A DNA stretch of 64,000 bases from Tubiluchus corallicola (lineage: Eukaryota > Priapulida > Priapulimorpha > Priapulimorphida > Tubiluchidae). Under the pieces are notes generated by a model that did not search any database, was not told the DNA's origin, and worked only from the letters and a program-made list of their open reading frames with translations. Each line of letters opens with the position of its first letter. Within the stretch, counting starts at the first letter, position 1. Positions 25,601 to 36,030 of this stretch are shown here, piece by piece. The position numbers and the translations under genes were made by a program. Location of the stretch: assembly GCA_030141605.1 (NCBI GenBank), contig JAQGDQ010000176.1:374001-438000 (forward strand). The letters are read 5' to 3'.

Positions 25601-28600
25601 GCCAAGCACTGTTTTATGAGAATTAGTAAATTAAACTTTTTTGATTTCTTTTTTTATTAATTCAATTTAGATATTAATGTTTTTAAATAACTGTATAGGA
25701 ATTTAGGCATTAATTCATGTCTAAAATTCATTAAAAGCCTTTGCAGTGCATGATTGAGTTGATGATTCATACTTCTATATTAGTAATACTACACCTTGTA
25801 GATTAATTGGGTCAAAACACTTCCGTCCCAAAGTAAATCTGCTAAGAGGCACCTATTGTATAATTAAAATGGTATCAGTAAAAAAACATTAAAATTTTTC
25901 TTTATAGAAACAAAACGATGGACATCATTGGACAACGAGGGTGGTCCATCAGACAGAGACAAATTGACATCTGCATCTATTGGAAACAAAATTTACTTCT
26001 TTGGAGGGTTTGGTCCAAAGCAGTTGGATTTGTCTTTATCAGAAGCAGAGTCTTTTGCAAATGGGGGTGACATCATTGATGAAGATGATGAAAATGAGGA
26101 GTGGGAAGAAGAGGATGCTCCTATGGCTGAGTTTGGATGGTTTAATAGCATGTTTGTTTATGATACAGGTTTGTTGCATTTATTTTTACCATATAGTATT
26201 TTGCAATGTGTGTGAAGTATTGAAAATATTAAAATTTGATAAACGTTTTGATCTCTGTTGTGAGTTATGTAGTTTATTTGGTAAAGTGCTGAATTTTTAA
26301 ACTTGTTCATTTATTCTAAATCATCTATGTTTATTTTCAAGAACTCTTACCAAAGCTGCTGAAAAATTTTCACATTCATGTACAACTCTTTATAGAGCTC
26401 AAATCTAAATAAAAGAGATGTACTAGTTGCTTGTTGCTATTGTTTTCGGCTTTTTATGAATTGCAAATTTTTATGGTGTTTCTGCTTTTTGAAACTTATC
26501 CTCTTATTGCAGTTAGCTGTTTATTTTTTCTGTAGAGTCATGTAAGTGGTCAACGGTGCTAAAAGAAGAAGGTACACCTGCTCCAAGAGCTGGTCATTCA
26601 ATGTGCGCTGTCGATAAATACTTGATTGTGTTTGGAGGAAGAGATCCTTACACTAGGCAAAATGACATTCACATATTTGACACAGGTTGAAATTAATTTA
26701 TGGCAGTTTACAAGTTAGAATATGAAACTTAATTTGTGAATCTTTAACATGAAACTGTGCATCGCTCTTGCAATAAAACTTTTTAGCACTAGTTTTAAAA
26801 TTATTAGTTTTTGTTATTTGCATTATGGGCTGATGTCTTGTAAGGTCCTTGAATCTTATACAAAATAGGAGCTTGAAGTTTTTATTAAGAATTATCAATT
26901 GTTTTGCATTAAAACAAAAACTATATGTTCGTAAATAACATTTTTGTATTAAACAATAACGGTCACTGACAGTTAATATTTATAGAGACTAAACAATGTG
27001 TAACTGTAATATCTGAATGTTTTTTATGTTCTGAAATTTGACGCCTTTTATGCTTAACTACTATGTCTTTGCAACAGCATTTGCATAAATTGCGTAATAA
27101 AACTTTCCTAACACTAGCTGTAAAGTATTGGTTTTTGTCATTTGAGTTACTTGGCTGATGTAGTGCAAGATCCTTGATTCTAGAAAAATGCGCAAAAGGG
27201 AATAAACTTCAGAATGCAAAACTTTTAGATGTTCCAACTGTGATGGCTTTTTAAACATTAACTGCATATGACTTGTTTTAGTGTATTGTTATTGTCTATT
27301 TGGATTTTTTCAGATATGTATAACTATAAAATGCTATTTTTTAACGTAGTTTCCGTAGTGAGGACTAGCTTTTTGGCATATGCTTGTGTTGAGAAATTCA
27401 CCAATATGGCATATTCTCAAGGCATAGTGTCTTTACTTTATAACAACCTTGTTACCTGAAGCTACCCTGGCAAACTGATTGCACTTCACTAATGAGTGAA
27501 CACGCACCTATTTTCTTGAAATGAGTTTCTTAATAGGCCACTTAATTATTCATGCTAGTTAGGCTTCCTTCTTAGTCTGAACTGGGCCAATTGTATTGAG
27601 TTAGCATAGTGTCTCTAGCCCAGTGCTATGTTACCTCCAATGTTCTTTATTGAGGATAATCTATAGGCTCAGTTTATAAGGTACATTATGACTCTACCTT
27701 GTCTTTTAATGTGATAAAACATTTATTGTATAAATATGTGATGCATAGTTCTCATTACATTATGTAGTGACCCGTATGTACTAAAACGTAGGCTGTTTAG
27801 CATAATAATGTAGTAGGACTTATTTTCTCTTTTTACTAAAGTAACTACTGTCCTATATATATATAGGATAGTAGTTACTTCAGATATTACTTAGATATAT
27901 ATATCTTTGTCATTGTTTTATTGTATGTACCACGTGAACATAATATTTATGACAACTAACCACTTTTCCAGCACCATATTACTAACAATAACGTTCACGT
28001 GAAATAATATCTTAGATTTTTTATTAGATTCAATGAAGTGGATCTTTCCATTGATTCCTTTGGGATTACTACCAGAAGCTCGTTCATTTCATTCAGCTGC
28101 TGTGTGTGGACGCAGGATGATGGTCTTCGGTGGTCGCAATGCTGAAAACATTCATATGAATGATTTGCACATTTTTGACTTAGGTATACTTACGTTGTTA
28201 AATGCACCATCCTTGAGTTCCAAATAGGAAGCGGTTTATTTGTCGTTAACTTGTACTATATTATATATATTTGTAAGTGTTCTTACTCTCTTTAGAGATA
28301 GCATTGAATGCTTTTTATGCTATCTTGGCAAAGGTAGTGTTACAAACTATTCTATAAATGTCACATATTGTAGTATTGGAGAATTATATTATCGAGAGGC
28401 ATATTAATACATGATTGAAGTGTATGTACTCATAGTATAATAAAGTAGTTCTTAGCTCTGGGCATCCTTACTCTGCATTGTTCCATTACTTTAAAATCTA
28501 TCTTGCTAATGATTGCTTAGATAAGCATTCGTTACTTTCCTGAGTTGTGTAATCCATTCAAGTAGCTTAATCAGAAATATGAATTTTTTTAAAATGATGA

Positions 28601-31144
28601 TCCCTTTGAGTATAAAACAACAGCTTATTTTGGACTTCCATTTAAGTAGTGCAAAATGCTACTAAAATGGCGATTCATTTAAGCGTGAACGAACAACTTG
28701 GTGATAATCATTAACTGCCATTTACTGCGTTAAAGTGTGCAGTTACAGTTGCTGTTTTTCGTTGTTTACTATTTGAAATTTGAAGACTAAGAGCAGTTGC
28801 ATTCGAGTTTAAGAAAGTTATCATTGTATTTTCATTGGCTTTGGAAGCATTTTTTAATACACAGTTACGCATCCTGTCGCTAAATTTGTCACAACTTTGC
28901 TATCCACTACTTGACCCTACTATCATCAATAATCTGCTGAGATTTTATGAAGCTGCAGCAGGCATAAAATCTACAAATTTATTTATTATTTTAGTAGAAA
29001 CTAGTCTTAATTTTAAACTCTCATTTTTGTTGACAGGATGATTGAATTACAATTTCCTGGCATTCTAAATTGTTTTGCATTCACTGAAAACATGTTTAAA
29101 ATTGATTATAGATACAAGGCAGTGGTTGCAGCCATCTATAGTTGGAGAACACCCAGAACCAATGGGTATGCATGCTATCACGGCAACGACAAAGAATGTA
29201 ATTGTCTTCGGTGGGGCATCTAACATAGATCCAGATTCTCAACAGTGCACAAAGTTTCATGGAAATACCTTTTTAATTAAAACTGGTACTTAACAGTAAC
29301 GTACTAAAGCAAAGTCAATCATTTTCCAATATTTTACGTGTGTGGTTTGAGCTAATTTTTCGTATCATGGTGTTTTTAGTGGTTTTGTACTTTAGTACTA
29401 CAGTAGATTTGTACTTTTCTACTGTAGTATAAACAGGAATAAAGTGTGCACAAATTTGTGAAAATTGATTTTCTAACACTACCTCACAGCAACTGAGTTG
29501 ATTTTTTGGTTAATGAGTTGATTTTAACTAAAATTCATAAAGAATGATAAGAAATAGATTTGACTGACAACATGTATCAATCGATTTCATTTTGCCATCT
29601 GAAACAAATTTTTCTGAATGAATTTAACTTCATAGTAACCTGTTAATAAGCCCTCGATATTTATAGGTTATTATGCACATTTACACCATTCTTAAACTTG
29701 AAATCCAATTTTTTTATAAGGACAGCATATGATACCATGTCTTCTCATCTATAAATGACCAATATATTTCTATTTAGAATTAGCAGTACAGCAATTCTTT
29801 TGCTGTTTTTGAAGTCCATTTCTACTCTTTGATATTCTCCTCCAACAAGTGACTGCAAGAAAATGGCATATTTTATTGCAAGCAATTTATGCTTTTATTA
29901 ATAGAAGTAGGGTTAAGGTACACAAATGAAAAGCTTCACTTTGTCGAAGCAAACCCGAATATATAATAACAATATATGAATAAAATCTTGCAATAGAAAA
30001 ACTTCTTTAACAAGCAGCAAGGTTTTGACTATACACTGGTAATTATCAATGATGTAGCTGAGCTGATGTTACAGCTGAAACACTGCTTAACATTCAGCTG
30101 AAACAGTGCATCGTATAAACAAAGATAATTATTTCTGGATATTTTTAATACAAGTTTTTTATTTTTATTTTTTTCTGTTTGCTGACTCTTTAGAAGTTTA
30201 GGCAGTGACAGGCCACAAATTTAATTCAGCATATACTGTATGCAATAAAGTTCCCATTATAAGCAAAATGAAAGTGTTTACATTTTACAATGTTATTGTA
30301 ATACCATTCTGATTTCTTATGTGGTAGACGCAAAAAACTTGCCTTTCACTTTCTTTTCCTTTCAAGGCTTAATGGCATTACTAAGCTTATTTATATCTAG
30401 GTTCATATACGAGTTTTATCAGCCTAGAAATTATGTACTGTAATTTAAAATACAACCTACCACAGAATCTTCTACAATATGGTACAAAAACTAATGTATT
30501 GTTGAATGTAAATTTGTTTTTAGCATAATGTGAAAGGAGTTTTGCAGAAAATAATACTGATCACATTGAAATAAATATTTGTAAGCTAGGTTAAGTACAT
30601 AATTTATCTGCAGGTATGTTCGAGTGACAGTAGTGTGACATATTAATTTATTTGCATCGTACGCTGTCTGTATGATTCCTCATAAACTATTATTATTGTT
30701 ATTATTATTATTATTATTATGCATGGGCATTTTCATACTAACTTGACATTTTAAGGTTGCAGCTTATTCTTGTGTTTTATGGTACAAGATTGATTCCTGA
30801 ACTCCTAGAAAACAGTTTTGTTGAGAATATATAACAGAAAATTGTGCATGTCATTCATTCACACATTGAGTATTCTCAGCATCAAACAAACATACTAAAC
30901 TGCTTTATGTTCTATATATAAATCTCTAAGGTGGAACAGAAGTATGTTATCATTAAAACTGCTAACCCTACAGGTAAATACCGGCAGATGTACTTTAAAA
31001 ATGATAGTACTAGTGAGTGGGGATTTGCAGTTCTTCGGTTTGTTTTTCTCTGTTTTTTTATGTTTGTACTTTTTGATTACAGAGGACATATTAAATGGAG
31101 GCGCTATTAAACCTTCTGCGGGTGGAGATGTTGAGGCACAGTAA
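22665..31144 (+). CDS. Kelch-repeat beta-propeller protein, KLHDC1/2-like
   Basis: Seven exons are well supported: 24129-24302, 24652-24801, 25908-26168, 26536-26685, 28028-28183, 29112-29285, 31083-31144. Every junction is phase 1, with roughly one Kelch blade per exon. Blades show the Kelch signature: YLFGG, YIFGG, YFFGG, IVFGG, MVFGG and IVFGG, each followed by a W-bearing strand opener at the next exon start (W...W pattern). The third blade carries an acidic insert (EDDENEEWEEED), at the place where KLHDC2 has its long loop. KLHDC1/2 are CUL2 substrate receptors for C-terminal glycine degrons (established), but no BC-box helix is visible here and the C-terminus is a short GGDVEAQ tail. 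The first exon is uncertain. I propose ATG 22665 to 22707 (MGNENSAS...), which fits phase 1 and gives 389 residues, but its donor GTTTAA is weak. Confidence 0.85.
23394..23892 (+). other. Two overlapping orphan ORFs in Kelch intron 1
   Basis: An ORF at 23394-23702 begins with a non-ATG codon and is rich in Lys (GRGKKPKKQ). It overlaps another at 23668-23892 in a different frame, with a charged, possibly helical composition. Read with one frameshift near 23690 they form one continuous charged polypeptide of about 160 residues, which would suit a decayed transposon protein. No family is recognised, and I did not find splice sites linking it to the Kelch exons. Confidence 0.25.
25084..25858 (-). 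mobile_element. pogo-like MITE, copy 2 (Kelch intron), inverted relative to copy 1
   Basis: A 775 bp element flanked by TA at 25082-25083 and 25859-25860. Its reverse complement begins CAATAGGTGCCTCTTA and follows copy 1 (6202-7134) closely for about 200 bases, then again through TTTGCAACACTTTATTGTAC to the far end. Copy 1 has roughly 150 more bases in the middle. No ORF. It sits in the intron between the second and third mapped Kelch exons. Confidence 0.8.
26740..27220 (+). repeat. Diverged local duplication in a Kelch intron
   Basis: Segments at about 26740-26890 and 27080-27220 align. Both contain AATAAAACTTT, then CACTAG..., TTGGTTTTTGT-like or TTAGTTTTTGT, TGGGCTGATGT or TGGCTGATGT, and a GATCCTTGA-type ending. 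The copies are direct and about 340 bases apart. No coding content. Confidence 0.55.
27839..27880. repeat. 42-base near-perfect palindrome
   Basis: AAGTAACTACTGTCCTATAT and its reverse complement meet at an AT-rich centre near 27859. All positions pair except one G.T. The sequence could extrude as a cruciform in DNA or fold as a long hairpin in the pre-mRNA. It lies in the Kelch intron about 150 bases before the exon at 28028. Confidence 0.85.
30688..30720. repeat. (TTA)n microsatellite
   Basis: A run of ATT/TTA triplets with one TTG interruption, in the last Kelch intron. Simple repeat with no other content. Confidence 0.9.
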
Positions 31145-31277
31145 AAGACTCATTATTAGCAACTGTAAGTAGGAAAACCACATCATGAAATGGGTGTGCT
31201 TTGTAGAAACATTTCCTTGTTTTGAACATCCAAAATGTACTGCTTCCTGTACCATTTTGTGGATCTATTTCCTCAGT

Positions 31278-31283
31278 AATAAA
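31278..31283 (+). terminator. AATAAA polyadenylation signal of the Kelch gene
   Basis: AATAAA lies 134 bases after the TAA stop at 31142-31144. It is the first canonical signal downstream and gives a short 3'UTR. Confidence 0.6.
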
Positions 31284-31596
31284 AAAATGTGCAGGTATTA
31301 AAGGAAAAAATTATAGATCTTAACTAGTTTTAACTTTCCTAGTCCCATTAATGTCCAGAAACATGTTTCCTTGTTTTTTGCCTCAAACCCAATTAATGCT
31401 TCATTTTTAATTGTAACTGAATAGGATAACTAATTACTTTTGATTATTTTTTGAGAATCTTTTTGACAAAAAAGTTGCTTTAGAACATTATGCTTTTTGT
31501 GTTGATCGCGTCACGATCAATAATTATCAATAAGTATGCAGCATTCGTGTTAAATGTGACGGTTTGGTATGATTATCCAGTTTATCTACAGTTGTA

Positions 31597-32187
31597 CAGC
31601 AGTCGCAGCTTAGTAAAAACATGGATAATAAAACCAGCCACAAATCTTAAAGCCAGTTAGGCATGGTCCAGTTTTACCCCTTGACAATCTATTATTAAGA
31701 AAATTCTATTAGTAAAAACCAGTGTGCTGTTTAACACGACCACGTTTTTCATTAATAGGTGACAAATGTAAAAATAAAATATATTTCTAATGGTTTGTCT
31801 ATTTTTAAGATGCGCAGTTAAAATAAATTTAAGTCACATTTCCTAATTTCACCTCTTCTTAGTCAGAGTCACATTTGGTGAAAGTTAAACTCGATTGTTT
31901 GATCATATCTGTTGTAAATGTACAACTGCTAAAATACATTTTAGTCGATTGAATGAACTTGATTCACTATTGTATGCTTGAGTCATTCTATAGGCATAGG
32001 CATGCATGTGAGCTGGCTGCCCCATGTTTAATTTTCATACAATGTTAATTAGGGTGAGGCATTTACATACTGTATAATTTGCCAAATACATGCACTCTTA
32101 ACATGCAGCTGCATAATAATAAAACCTTTGTTTATTAAGACCACTTATTGCTGGACCCTTGGTCGTTTTATTGAGTGGCAACTACTG
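31597..32187. mobile_element. MITE-like element with pogo-type ends
   Basis: A 591 bp segment flanked by TA at 31595-31596 and 32188-32189. The left end starts CAGCAGTCGCAGCTTAGTAA and the inward-read right end starts CAGTAGTTGCCACTCAATAA, matching at most positions over about 22 bases. No ORF. Similarity to the other CAGT-ended elements here suggests the same superfamily. The ends are less well conserved than those of the other MITEs. Confidence 0.55.
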
Positions 32188-33440
32188 TATCATGTTTACT
32201 AAAATTGTGAGGTGCACCTCTTTATTGTTTTCCTTCAAAGTTTGAGGAAATTATAACTACAACTAGCAGAATGACCAGCTAATGAAGAATTATGAATGGC
32301 ACCAAATTTTTAAAGGAAATGCAATTTCAAATGTGGTGTAAGAAAATACTATTAGATTCTTCTTGAAACTTCAGTTGTTATCTTTTGCATCAGAAATTGA
32401 GAAGCATTCCACTGCATTTACGGCAACCCTGTGTGTAAAGACTAGTCAAGCATAGAATTTTAGGTATAACCTTCTTTTCCCCTTTATGTCGCCAATGCAA
32501 ATAGTAGCCCTTGTGACATAAACTTCTTGATCATCTGTTTCATGAATTGTTAGCTCAGCACTCACTTACTATGGACAGTCAAGTTTATGGTATAACCTAC
32601 GTAAAATTTGTGATCTTTGATTTGTAAAAGTTTCGTTATGCACCCACAAGTCCAGCTTGATTTCGACAGCCGTAATCTGGTCTTTCTATTATAAAACTTA
32701 GCTTAATTAGTCATAATTTACTTGTTCGTACAATATTATATTAATAGTGAAACATAAGAGCTAGATAAGTGAAACATATTACGTTCTGGTATCATTTAGC
32801 CATTTCATAGAAGTGCTTAAAGAATGTTAAAGTTGTTTAAAAATGGCACAGACTTAAAAATTATAATTTGATAATCAGATTAATTAATATTAATCTGAAA
32901 ATTGTCTTTAATGTAGTAACAGCAATACTATGAAGTGCAAGATCCTGTTAAAGTATGTTAAGGCTAATAACTTGAACATGAAAGAAGAAAATTAATACAG
33001 AGAATACTTATAATATTATTATACAAAAAAATAAAGATTATATTTATCTATGGTCATGTATTAAGTAACTCATTGATCGATCATCTTGTAATAGTTTTAT
33101 GCCTCTTGAACTGAAAACAAAGTATGAATAGTAGTAATGTGTTACTTACTAAAAGCCACATAGCTTATTGGAGTAGTTGGATAAGTGTTGGAGACACAGA
33201 CATTCTTTCCAAATTATTTCTTGCTACATTTTCTTCTGAAATTTCATTTTACTTTCGTTGAGTGAAGGTAGTTTCATGAAAGTGTAGAATATTTTTCGAG
33301 ATTTTTTTTTTCTTCATTTAGCGGTGATGATTGTTGCTTTCACTATTTTGTTACAAAGTTTATCTGCATGTATTTTACGTGTTCATGTAAATGTATCGGA
33401 CGATTATGCTTTTGTGTGACAGATGGCGCTAAATACAAGT

Positions 33441-33446
33441 CACGTG
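33441..33446 (+). promoter_or_regulatory. E-box CACGTG upstream of PEPCK
   Basis: A palindromic CACGTG within GTCACGTGTT, 141 bases before the PEPCK start codon. It is a consensus site for bHLH-Zip factors of the USF/TFE/MITF type. Its use is inferred from position only. Confidence 0.4.
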
Positions 33447-33586
33447 TTGTTTGTGGCTAAGGACTAAACGGTTAAGCCGACAACTGATAAGTTGGTCTTT
33501 TTGGAGGCCGTTTGCTGTAGGACCGGTCGAGGGTTGCATTTTGCTTGCACATGCAGTTAGACCTAGTTTAAAAATTATAAAGCAAC

Positions 33587-35497
33587 ATGGTATTTTTGTG
33601 CAGACATCTAATTAGAAAATGCTCACCACTGAGCTTTGCAGGGTGGAACAATTTCGCCAGGTGCTTCAGCGTGATTCACGGCGATGCAGCTCAACTTCAA
33701 CCCAAGGTAAAAGCATTTTTAGAAAATAGCGTCAATCTTTGCAATCCTGATAATGTTCACATATGTGATGGTACTCAACCTGAGTTGGATCATCTTCTTG
33801 ACATAATGCAGAAGGCTGGTATGATAAAAAAGTTAAAAAAATACGAAAATTGTTGGCTGACACTCACTGATCCAGCTGATGTTGCTAGGGTTGAAAGCAA
33901 AACCTTTGTCATCACTAAAGACCAGCGTGACACGGTGCCAATTCCACGCCCTGGAGTGAAGGGCGTTGTAGGAAATTGGATGTCACCAGATGACTTCCAA
34001 AAAGCATATGATGAAAGGTTTCCTGGTTGCATGAAAGGTCGCACTATGTATCTGATCCCTTTCAGTATGGGGCCTATTGGTTCACCACTTGCAAAGACAG
34101 GCATTCAGCTGACTGATTCTCCATATGTTGTTGCTGCTATGCGCATTATGACTAGAATGGGAACACATGCTCTTACTGCACTTGGAGATGGCGATTTTGT
34201 CAAATGTTTACATTCTGTTGGTCATCCGTTGCCTTCTGATCGGCCCATTGTTAAGAACTGGCCGTGTAATCCCGAAAAAACCATCATTACACATATACCG
34301 GCTGAAAACAAAATTGCGTCATTTGGCAGTGGCTATGGAGGTAACTCTTTGCTTGGAAAGAAATGCATCTCTTTACGACTTGGATCCATTATTGCAAGAA
34401 ACGAAGGTTGGCTTGCAGAACACATGCTCATATTAGGAATCACAAATCCCCAAGGCATCAAAAAATATGTGGCTGCAGCTTTTCCAAGTGCTTGTGGAAA
34501 GACAAATTTAGCTATGATGGAACCAAGCATGCCAGGATTTAAGGTCGAGTGTGTGGGAGATGACATAGCATGGATGAAATTTGATGCCGAGGGAACACTT
34601 CGTGCCATCAACCCAGAAACTGGATTTTTTGGCGTGGCTCCAGGAACGTCTGATGCAACTAATCCCAATGCCATGCGCACAGTAGAGAGAAACACTATTT
34701 TCACAAATACTGCTGAGACAGAAGATGGTGGTGTTTATTGGGAAGGTCTTGAAAAGTATACTCCTAAAGATCTGAAGATAACGGACTGGCATGGAAATCC
34801 ATGGTCAAGAGACAGTGGCAAACCGGCATCACATCCCAATTCTCGCTTTTGTACACCTGCTGGACAATGCCCAGTCATTGATCCTACCTGGGAAGATCCT
34901 AAAGGTGTTCCTATTGATGCACTTATATTTGGTGGTCGACGACCAGAAGGTGTGCCTCTTGTATTTGAAGCCTTTAATTGGCAACACGGTGTATTTATTG
35001 GAGCTGCAATGAAGTCAGAGGCGACTGCGGCTGCAGAACACAAGGGTAAAGTCATTATGCATGATCCATTCGCCATGCGCCCATTTTTTGGATACAATTT
35101 CGGACATTACATGAAGCATTGGTTATCCATGGAAAAACGAGGGAAAGTGCCAAAAATTTTCCATGTCAACTGGTTCCGTAAAAATGCTGATGGAAAATTC
35201 ATTTGGCCTGGTTTTGGCGAAAATTCACGTGTGCTAGATTGGATCGTCCGTCGATGTGCTGGTGAAGACATTGCTGATTCCACTGCTATTGGTTACATAC
35301 CAAAACCTGGAACGATCAACATGCAAGGAGCAGAAGAAGGTGTTGACATGAAGGCTCTTTTTGATCTCCCGAAAGATTTCTGGCAAGAAGAGGTGAAGGA
35401 GTTGCACAAATACTTTGATGATCAAGTCAATGATGATATGCCACCAGAAGTTATCAATCAACTCAATTCTCTCGGTGAACGTGTGGAAAAAATGTAA
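33587..35497 (+). CDS. PCK2: Phosphoenolpyruvate carboxykinase (GTP), mitochondrial type
   Basis: A single uninterrupted exon encodes 636 residues, close to vertebrate PCK2 (640). The enzyme converts oxaloacetate and GTP to phosphoenolpyruvate, GDP and CO2, the committed step of gluconeogenesis. The P-loop (kinase-1) FPSACGKTN is at residues 299-307, with its reactive Cys at 303. The kinase-2 metal-binding motif [10 protein letters not shown] is at 324-333, and the family motifs [13 protein letters not shown] and [14 protein letters not shown] follow. The first about 28 residues are rich in Arg, Lys, Ser and hydrophobics with no acids ([20 protein letters not shown]...), as in a mitochondrial presequence, so I infer a matrix location. 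The start is the first ATG in frame. No introns interrupt the coding sequence, unlike the multi-exon vertebrate genes. The symbol reflects the predicted mitochondrial location, not proven orthology. Confidence 0.96.
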   Translation: MVFLCRHLIRKCSPLSFAGWNNFARCFSVIHGDAAQLQPKVKAFLENSVNLCNPDNVHICDGTQPELDHLLDIMQKAGMIKKLKKYENCWLTLTDPADVARVESKTFVITKDQRDTVPIPRPGVKGVVGNWMSPDDFQKAYDERFPGCMKGRTMYLIPFSMGPIGSPLAKTGIQLTDSPYVVAAMRIMTRMGTHALTALGDGDFVKCLHSVGHPLPSDRPIVKNWPCNPEKTIITHIPAENKIASFGSGYGGNSLLGKKCISLRLGSIIARNEGWLAEHMLILGITNPQGIKKYVAAAFPSACGKTNLAMMEPSMPGFKVECVGDDIAWMKFDAEGTLRAINPETGFFGVAPGTSDATNPNAMRTVERNTIFTNTAETEDGGVYWEGLEKYTPKDLKITDWHGNPWSRDSGKPASHPNSRFCTPAGQCPVIDPTWEDPKGVPIDALIFGGRRPEGVPLVFEAFNWQHGVFIGAAMKSEATAAAEHKGKVIMHDPFAMRPFFGYNFGHYMKHWLSMEKRGKVPKIFHVNWFRKNADGKFIWPGFGENSRVLDWIVRRCAGEDIADSTAIGYIPKPGTINMQGAEEGVDMKALFDLPKDFWQEEVKELHKYFDDQVNDDMPPEVINQLNSLGERVEKM

Positions 35498-36024
35498 TCT
35501 TGTAAGTGGTGTGTGTACTAAAAAGCGATTGTTTACTACCTGTTGTTTAAATAACGTGCATCAATTTCTTAAACCGATAAAATTTCTAAATGACTACTTT
35601 AAAAAAAAACCAATATTAGTAACATTTCATTGGGTTCCGACGTACATTTGTTTAGTAGTCAATATGGTATTCCTAATATTTAGTGTGGACAATTATATTG
35701 TGAAATTTTCTCAGTCTTTATTGTGAAGGTTTTTACACTGCATTATGAACTTTCATTATTAGTAACTTGTAGTGTGACACATTACATTCGAGGCATGAAA
35801 TTGATTTGAAAAGGTTTGGAATATTTTAACTTGTTTATCCCTTGGTCTGTTGCACTTTTGATTGTAGTTGTTATGTGTTTACTAAGAATTTGTAGCTGTA
35901 GACTTCATTAGGTAGATATGTACTTCTCATCATGAGGAAAGATTTGCTCAGTTAACTTTAATTATTGTACAGTTTCTGATTTCACCTGTATTATTGGTAT
36001 AACTTGAACCATACTAAGATGTTA

Positions 36025-36030
36025 AATAAA
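36025..36030 (+). terminator. AATAAA polyadenylation signal of PEPCK
   Basis: AATAAA lies about 530 bases after the PEPCK TAA stop, in AT-rich sequence with no other gene between. It is the best nearby candidate for the mRNA 3' end. Confidence 0.5.

Larger units (their letters stand above)
31284..33586. other. Intergenic region between Kelch and PEPCK
   Basis: No gene recognised. It contains the MITE at 31597-32187 and, at its right end, the PEPCK upstream region. The last 170 bases are less AT-rich and include AGATGGCGCT (33421-33430, YY1-like) and a palindromic E-box at 33441-33446. No convincing TATA box was found. Confidence 0.5.

Noticed and set aside
34333-35097. Several minus-strand ORFs over 90 codons
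   Set aside because: Antisense shadows of the PEPCK exon; no independent signal.
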